NCBI GenBank assembly: GCA_934661765.1
Contig: CAKUJT010000006.1
Location: forward strand, 1 to 53,811
Length of the DNA stretch: 53,811 bases
Source of the DNA: an uncultured Senegalimassilia sp.
Lineage (GTDB): Bacteria > Actinomycetota > Coriobacteriia > Coriobacteriales > Eggerthellaceae
Direction of reading: 5' to 3'
Made by a program: the position numbers and the translations under genes. Position 1 is the stretch's first letter, and each line of letters begins with the position of its first letter. Positions 49,314 through 53,811 of this stretch are shown piece after piece. The notes below the pieces were generated by a model. That model was not told the origin of the DNA, ran no database searches, and saw only the letters and a program-made list of their open reading frames with translations.

Positions 49314-50276
49314 CTACCCGCGCGCCGCGTTGGCGTCGGCGGCCTGCTGGAGGTTGCGCGCGCCGACGGCCTGCGCCTGCGCCATCAGCTCATCGATGAC
49401 CTCCTGCGCGGTCTTGCGCTCATGCACAAGCGCGGCAACCTGGCCGGCCATCATGGAGCCGTTGTCCACATCGCCCTCCACGGCACGACGCAGACTGCCC
49501 ACGTACATGGCCTCGAGCTCGTCCCCGTTCTTGGACAGGTCGGCCTCCAGCTTTCGGACGTTGCGAGAGAACTTGTTCTTCAGGCAACGGACGGGATGGC
49601 CGCTGCCGCGTCCCGTGACGATGGTGTCCGAGTCCTTAGCGGCCAAAACGCGCTCTTTGTACGCATCGGAAACGGTGCACTCCTCAACGGTGAGGAAGCG
49701 CGTCCCCATCTGCACGCCCTCGGCGCCCAGCGCGAACGCGGCCGCCACACCGCGCCCATCGGCGATGCCGCCGGCTGCGATGACGGGGATGGAAACGGTG
49801 TCGCACACCGCAGGGACCAGGGCCATGGTGGTAAGCTCGCCCACGTGCCCGCCGCTTTCGGTGCCCTCGGCCACGACGGCGTCGGCGCCCAGGCGCTCCA
49901 TGCGCTTGGCGAGCGCGGTGGTGGCGACGACGGGGATGACCTTGATGCCGGCCTCTTTCCACATCTCCATATAGTTGGCGGGGCTGCCGGCGCCGGTGGT
50001 GATCACGTCGATCTTCAGATCGACGAGCAGCCGGGCAAGCTCGGCGGCATTCGGGTCCATGAGCATGACGTTGGCGCCGATGGGGTTGCCGGTGATCTTG
50101 CGAGCAGCCGCCACCTGCTGTTCCACCCATTCAAGCGGGGCGCCTCCGCAGGCGATGATGCCAAGGCCGCCGGCGGCGCTGACGGCGCCGGCTAAGCTGG
50201 CATCGGCGATGCGCGCCATGGCGCCTTGGATGATGGGCGCTTCAATGCCCAAAAGCTCGGTGATGCGGGTATTCAT
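49314..50276 (-). CDS. fabK: FMN-dependent enoyl-ACP reductase II
   Basis: FabK-type enoyl reductase related to nitronate monooxygenase, 320 residues; last reduction of fatty acid elongation. TIM-barrel signatures: EAPIIQGAMARIAD, GGLGIIACGG, PIGANVMLMDP, VVAEGTESGGHVGE and PVIAAGGIADGRG. I use the second ATG (MNTRITELLG), nine bases after AGGA; the ATG at 50282 is too close. First gene of the operon, so it begins the fabK-fabD-fabG-fabF-fabZ-accDA message. FabK enzymes are insensitive to triclosan; no FabI is in the window. Confidence 0.95.
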   Translation of the reverse strand: MNTRITELLGIEAPIIQGAMARIADASLAGAVSAAGGLGIIACGGAPLEWVEQQVAAARKITGNPIGANVMLMDPNAAELARLLVDLKIDVITTGAGSPANYMEMWKEAGIKVIPVVATTALAKRMERLGADAVVAEGTESGGHVGELTTMALVPAVCDTVSIPVIAAGGIADGRGVAAAFALGAEGVQMGTRFLTVEECTVSDAYKERVLAAKDSDTIVTGRGSGHPVRCLKNKFSRNVRKLEADLSKNGDELEAMYVGSLRRAVEGDVDNGSMMAGQVAALVHERKTAQEVIDELMAQAQAVGARNLQQAADANAARG

Positions 50277-50414
50277 ATACATAGATCCTATTCACGAAAT
50301 ATTACTTCGAACACGCCCGATAAGACGGGAACCGCGTACCCGGAAATGGTAGTGCAAGCGGTAGGTTTTTCAAGGCAAACGGAATCCCGTTCACGTTTTC
50401 TTCGGTCGCAAAAA

Positions 50415-50445
50415 CGAAGCCCCACGCCTGTGACGTGGGGCTTCG
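50415..50445 (-). terminator. Terminator after rnr, upstream of the fab operon
   Basis: Perfect 12-bp stem (CGAAGCCCCACG, 50415-50426, with 50434-50445) followed by TTTTTG on the minus strand. It isolates the fab operon from ctpA-rnr transcription. Confidence 0.9.
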
Positions 50446-50496
50446 CAATCAGCTTATTTCACTTGCGCAACATTTCAACCCGTGACTTGAACTTGT

Positions 50497-52518
50497 TCAC
50501 GCAAGGCGGAAGTCAAGGCGGCCGGCCCGGGCGTCCGCAGCCTCAAGGATTACATCCACACGCTGGCCCAACCGGAACACGCGTCCGCTGTCCTGACCGA
50601 CCAGCATGCAACCCGCTGCATCGAGGGCGAAATATTCGCCGCCTAAATGCCTGGCAGCCACCAACCCTTCCGCGGTGTTGTCAAGCTTCACGTACATGCC
50701 ATATGCGGCAACCCCCGACACCACCGCCGTGAATCCCTGCCCGACGAAACGGGACATGTACTCGGCAAGCTTGAGCTCCTGCGACTTGCGGGCCGCCTTC
50801 TCGGCGACGCGCTCCATATCCGAGGAATGCTCCGCGATCCAAGGCAGCGCCGCAACCTCCTGCTCGAAACGCTGCGGGCGACGCGTGAGCTGCGCGCGCA
50901 GCATGCGGTGCACCACAAGGTCGGGATATCGGCGAATAGGGCTGGTGAAATGAGCATACGCCGCGCTTGCCAGGCCGTAATGCCCTTCGCATTCGGGTTT
51001 GTAGCACGCGCGCTTCATGGCGCGCAGCACGAGCGCCTGCACAAGGTCGGCCTCAAGACGCCCCTGGCTTTCCGAAAGCACCTGCTGCACGGCGTGCGCA
51101 TCGCCGGCCACGAAACGCTCGGGGCTGATACGACCGAACCAGCTGAACTCCGAGAGCACGGGAAGCAACGCGGCAAGGCTGTCCGGCGACGGCTTCTCAT
51201 GCACTCGGTACAAAGCGGGGAAATCGCGCTCGTGCAGATGCGCCGCAACCACCTCGTTGGCTAAGATCATGGCCTCCTCGACAAGGCTTGTGGCCTGGTT
51301 CTTCACGCGCAGGTCCACCCCGCAGGGCTTGCCCGATGCGTCGAGGATCACGCGGGCCTCGGGGAACTCGAAGTCAAGGCCGCCGGCAGCTTGCCGGTAC
51401 GCGATGCGCGCCTGGGCGAAATCGCTCAGGCTCCTCACGCGCTGCATGATGGCTTCGTCGATATCCTGACCTGCCGCACAACCTTTCAAGCCGTCGAGCG
51501 TGCCGGAAGCGCCGAGCGGCGCGCCCTGCAGCGCATCGAGCACCTGGCTGTACGACAAGCGAGCACACGAGCGCATAAGCGCCGGGTACAGGTCGTAGCC
51601 GACGGGCCTCCAGTCCTCGTCGAGGTATACGTCACACGTCATGCACCTGCGGGTTTCGCCGGGATTAAGCGAGCACAAGCCGTTGGAAAGCTGCTCGGGC
51701 AACATGGGGATGACGCGATCGACCAGGTAAACGCTCGTGGCGCGACGGCGCGCATCAAGGTCGAGCGAGCCGTTCCACTCCACATAATGCGACACATCGG
51801 CGATATGGACGCCCAGACGCCACACGGCTCCGTGCTTGCGGAAGTCCTCCGCAGGCTCCAATGAAAGCGCATCGTCGAAATCCCGGGCATCGGCCGGGTC
51901 GATGGTGAACACCATGCGATCGCGGATATCGCGGTACCCCGCCGCAAGAGCGCCCACTTCGTCGAGAGCCGCCGCATCGGCTTGCGCCAAGGCGCCTTCC
52001 GAGAACACGGTTTCAAGCTTGGCGCGGGCGATGATGGATTCAACGGAGGCGGTGGCATCGTCTGCCATGCCGAGCACTTCCTCGATAACGCCGCACGCGG
52101 CCTCATGCCGAGACGGATACGCCGTCATGCGAACGCGCACAAGCGCCCCATCCGGGATATCCGGCGAATCGGCGCGCATGGTGAAAATGTCATAGGGGAT
52201 GTTATGGTCCTCTGGCACCACCACGCCGAAAGGCTCGGCGACCTCATAGCGCCCTACCACGGTATCATGCGCTCGGTCGATAACGCGCAGCACGCGCGCC
52301 GCCGGTCGATCGGCGTGCGCGCCGCCGGACGTACCGCGCGCGGGAAGCGGCGCCACTTCCACCAAGTCGCCGTCGAAAGCCCCGGCCATCTTCGATTCAG
52401 GGATGAAGTACTCCCCTTCGGCCGTCCTCACGAAGCCGAACGACCCCGCATGGACCACCAGAACGCCGTGAGGATTGGGGCGCGGACGGCGACGCGTGTG
52501 CTTGCGCGTGCGCCCCAT
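50497..52518 (-). CDS. rnr: Ribonuclease R (RNB family exoribonuclease)
   Basis: 3'-to-5' exoribonuclease that degrades structured RNA and works with trans-translation; 673 residues, shorter than Escherichia coli RNase R (813). A short cold-shock domain begins HGVLVVHAGSFGFVRT. The RNB catalytic domain holds the acidic cluster in IDPADARDFDDALSLE and LGVHIADVSHYV, plus RATSVYLVDRVIPMLP. The C-terminal S1 domain runs from GQGFTAVVSGVAAYGMYV to the end. The start codon directly follows the protease stop (TAG-ATG). A terminator follows. Confidence 0.94.
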   Translation of the reverse strand: MGRTRKHTRRRPRPNPHGVLVVHAGSFGFVRTAEGEYFIPESKMAGAFDGDLVEVAPLPARGTSGGAHADRPAARVLRVIDRAHDTVVGRYEVAEPFGVVVPEDHNIPYDIFTMRADSPDIPDGALVRVRMTAYPSRHEAACGVIEEVLGMADDATASVESIIARAKLETVFSEGALAQADAAALDEVGALAAGYRDIRDRMVFTIDPADARDFDDALSLEPAEDFRKHGAVWRLGVHIADVSHYVEWNGSLDLDARRRATSVYLVDRVIPMLPEQLSNGLCSLNPGETRRCMTCDVYLDEDWRPVGYDLYPALMRSCARLSYSQVLDALQGAPLGASGTLDGLKGCAAGQDIDEAIMQRVRSLSDFAQARIAYRQAAGGLDFEFPEARVILDASGKPCGVDLRVKNQATSLVEEAMILANEVVAAHLHERDFPALYRVHEKPSPDSLAALLPVLSEFSWFGRISPERFVAGDAHAVQQVLSESQGRLEADLVQALVLRAMKRACYKPECEGHYGLASAAYAHFTSPIRRYPDLVVHRMLRAQLTRRPQRFEQEVAALPWIAEHSSDMERVAEKAARKSQELKLAEYMSRFVGQGFTAVVSGVAAYGMYVKLDNTAEGLVAARHLGGEYFALDAAGCMLVGQDSGRVFRLGQRVDVILEAADARAGRLDFRLA

Positions 52519-53808
52519 CTACTCACGCACCATGGATTGCGCGGTCTCCATGGCCAACGACTTTTGATTGTCGTCATCGTCGGAGCGGCCGATGGAGATG
52601 TCGGGATTGATGCCCAGCCCGTCGATGTCATGATCGAGCGGGCTTTTGTAATACGCAGCGGTGTAGCGCAACGCGCCGCCGAAGGTGAGCTCATGGGTAA
52701 CCTGCACCGACCCCTTGCCAAGCGTGGTGGTGCCCACAATGGTGGCTCGTTCGTTATCCTTCAACGACGCGGCGATGACCTCGGCCGAAGACGAGGTGTT
52801 GCCGTTCACCAACACCACCAGCGGCTTGTCGGTAAGCACGTCGCCCGTGGCGTTTTTCGTGGTCTCATCCGAGCTCTTCGTAGTGATGCGCACGATGGTG
52901 CCGCTTTTGATGAAGTAGCTTGAGATATCCACGGCTTGCGTGAGGTATCCGCCGGGGTTGTCGCGCAAGTCCAGGACGTAGGATTGCGCCCCCCTTGCAT
53001 CAAGATCGACGATGGCCTGCCGCACGAGCTGCGCGGAATTCTGTGTGATCTGCTTCAGCTGGATATAGCCGACGTTGTTCGTAAGCTCGGTGGCGACGTT
53101 TTTGACCGTTTGGTCCGTGACGGTGAGCGTGGTGGTGAACTCGGTGCCCTTGGTGTCGTCAAGCGACGAGCCTCGCCTCCAGGTGATGACCACCTGAGAG
53201 CCCTGGTCGCGCTTGATAGCTTGAGTGACCTCGGATGCGGACCAAGCGTGGCTGCGATCGCCGTCTACGGAAACCACCACATCATTGGTTTGCACGTCTG
53301 CCATCTGCGCCGGCGACCCCTCGAACACGTCGACCGCGTAGGCGCTGCCGTTGTATTCGCTGAACAGCACGCCGATGCCGCCGCCGTTATCGGAGGCGTC
53401 GGAGGTAGACGATGAGGCAGCGAAGCGGCTTGCGTCGTAATAGCGCAGATACGGGTCCTGGGTGGATACGGCGAACGCATCGAGCATCTTGGTGGTGGCG
53501 GTATCAAGATCATAGGAATCAAGGCTGTCCTTGTTCACGATTGTCTCAACCTCGCCCACGCGAGCCGAAAGCGAATTGTAGGTTTGCTGCGTTTGCGCGG
53601 CCTTCGCCTTCGCGTCCTGGGTACCCGTGAGCTGCGAAAGGCCTAGCGCATCGAGCAGCTCCATGTCTCCGCGAACGGCGAAGCCGCCGACAAATGCGGC
53701 GGCTACGACGATGATCAAGCTGAACAGCTTCGCGAGCTTTATGTTGCGGGCCCGCGCCTTGCGCGCGGACGCCGCCATGTTGGCAAGTTTATCGGTATGC
53801 CTTGGCAT
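52519..53808 (-). CDS. C-terminal processing peptidase (S41), possibly incomplete at the 5' end
   Basis: Membrane-anchored S41 protease of 429 residues as read. The hydrophobic anchor is about 28-46 (LFSLIIVVAAAFVGGFAV). A PDZ domain spans about 143-232 (GVLFSEYNGSAYAVDVFEGS). The catalytic Ser/Lys dyad is Ser340 (GNTSSSAEV) and Lys365 (TLGKGSVQ), 25 residues apart as in Tsp/CtpA, with VLDLRDNPGGYL before it. The first ATG is three bases from the window edge, so a longer start cannot be excluded; MAASARK (residue 11) is another. Coupled to rnr. Confidence 0.9.
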   Translation of the reverse strand: MPRHTDKLANMAASARKARARNIKLAKLFSLIIVVAAAFVGGFAVRGDMELLDALGLSQLTGTQDAKAKAAQTQQTYNSLSARVGEVETIVNKDSLDSYDLDTATTKMLDAFAVSTQDPYLRYYDASRFAASSSTSDASDNGGGIGVLFSEYNGSAYAVDVFEGSPAQMADVQTNDVVVSVDGDRSHAWSASEVTQAIKRDQGSQVVITWRRGSSLDDTKGTEFTTTLTVTDQTVKNVATELTNNVGYIQLKQITQNSAQLVRQAIVDLDARGAQSYVLDLRDNPGGYLTQAVDISSYFIKSGTIVRITTKSSDETTKNATGDVLTDKPLVVLVNGNTSSSAEVIAASLKDNERATIVGTTTLGKGSVQVTHELTFGGALRYTAAYYKSPLDHDIDGLGINPDISIGRSDDDDNQKSLAMETAQSMVRE

Positions 53809-53811
53809 GCA

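Noticed and set aside
47685..50195. Very long + strand ORF opposite fabG, fabD and fabK
   Set aside because: It spans three well-supported genes with conserved active sites and intergenic junctions on the other strand; no domain is visible in it.

Overview
The window is a dense, high-GC bacterial chromosome segment with ordinary housekeeping content. Short intergenic gaps, many ATGA overlaps, GTG/TTG starts, tRNA genes that encode their own CCA, an arginine deiminase operon and FabK-type fatty acid synthesis fit a host-associated anaerobic actinobacterium, most likely class Coriobacteriia (Eggerthellaceae-like). This assignment is inference; no 16S gene is present.

Layout. 49-1175 (+): a membrane-anchored hypothetical and a YgbA-like protein. 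1379-7730 (-): a DNA-processing block of yraN, comM, dprA, trmFO and xerC, with rnhB upstream. 8064-14764 (-): tig, clpP, clpX, valS and rplS. 15018-19384: a small membrane protein, a SstT-type transporter, tRNA-Leu, a NYN/OST-HTH RNA-related protein and a tRNA-His/Lys/Lys operon. 19840-28463: a CPA1 antiporter and an arginine block (argS, arcC, arcB, arcA, tRNA-Arg). 28595-30977: tRNA-Gly, tRNA-Pro, rdgB, murI, ybaK. 31059-36796: an L,D-transpeptidase, an integrase remnant beside tmRNA (ssrA), a small acidic protein coupled to smpB, an M42 aminopeptidase, a YhcH-like protein and a DUF523 protein. 36959-43111: a NifX-like protein, a Nudix hydrolase, a choloylglycine-hydrolase-like Ntn enzyme and a SWIM/SNF2 helicase. 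43251-50276 (-): a fatty acid synthesis operon, fabK-fabD-fabG-fabF-fabZ-accDA. 50497-53808 (-): ctpA-type protease and rnr.

How the genes work together. ArcA, ArcB and ArcC form the complete ATP-yielding route from arginine to ornithine, ammonia, CO2 and ATP; no ArcD exchanger is seen here. The fab operon covers malonyl loading, condensation, ketoreduction, dehydration and enoyl reduction, but accB, accC, acpP and fabH are not in the window. ssrA and smpB are the trans-translation pair, and ClpX/ClpP can degrade tagged products.

Most notable items: an AccD-AccA fusion with an extra N-terminal region resembling the first domain of biotin carboxylase; a terminator-like three-way junction with a U-run just before the arcC ribosome binding site; an integrase C-terminal relic at the 3' end of ssrA; a tmRNA tag ending in ALAMAA; an acidic ORF overlapping smpB; and a recurring extended -10 element (TGC-TATNAT) ahead of stable-RNA and other genes. 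I found no CRISPR array, insertion sequence or clearly novel defence system.
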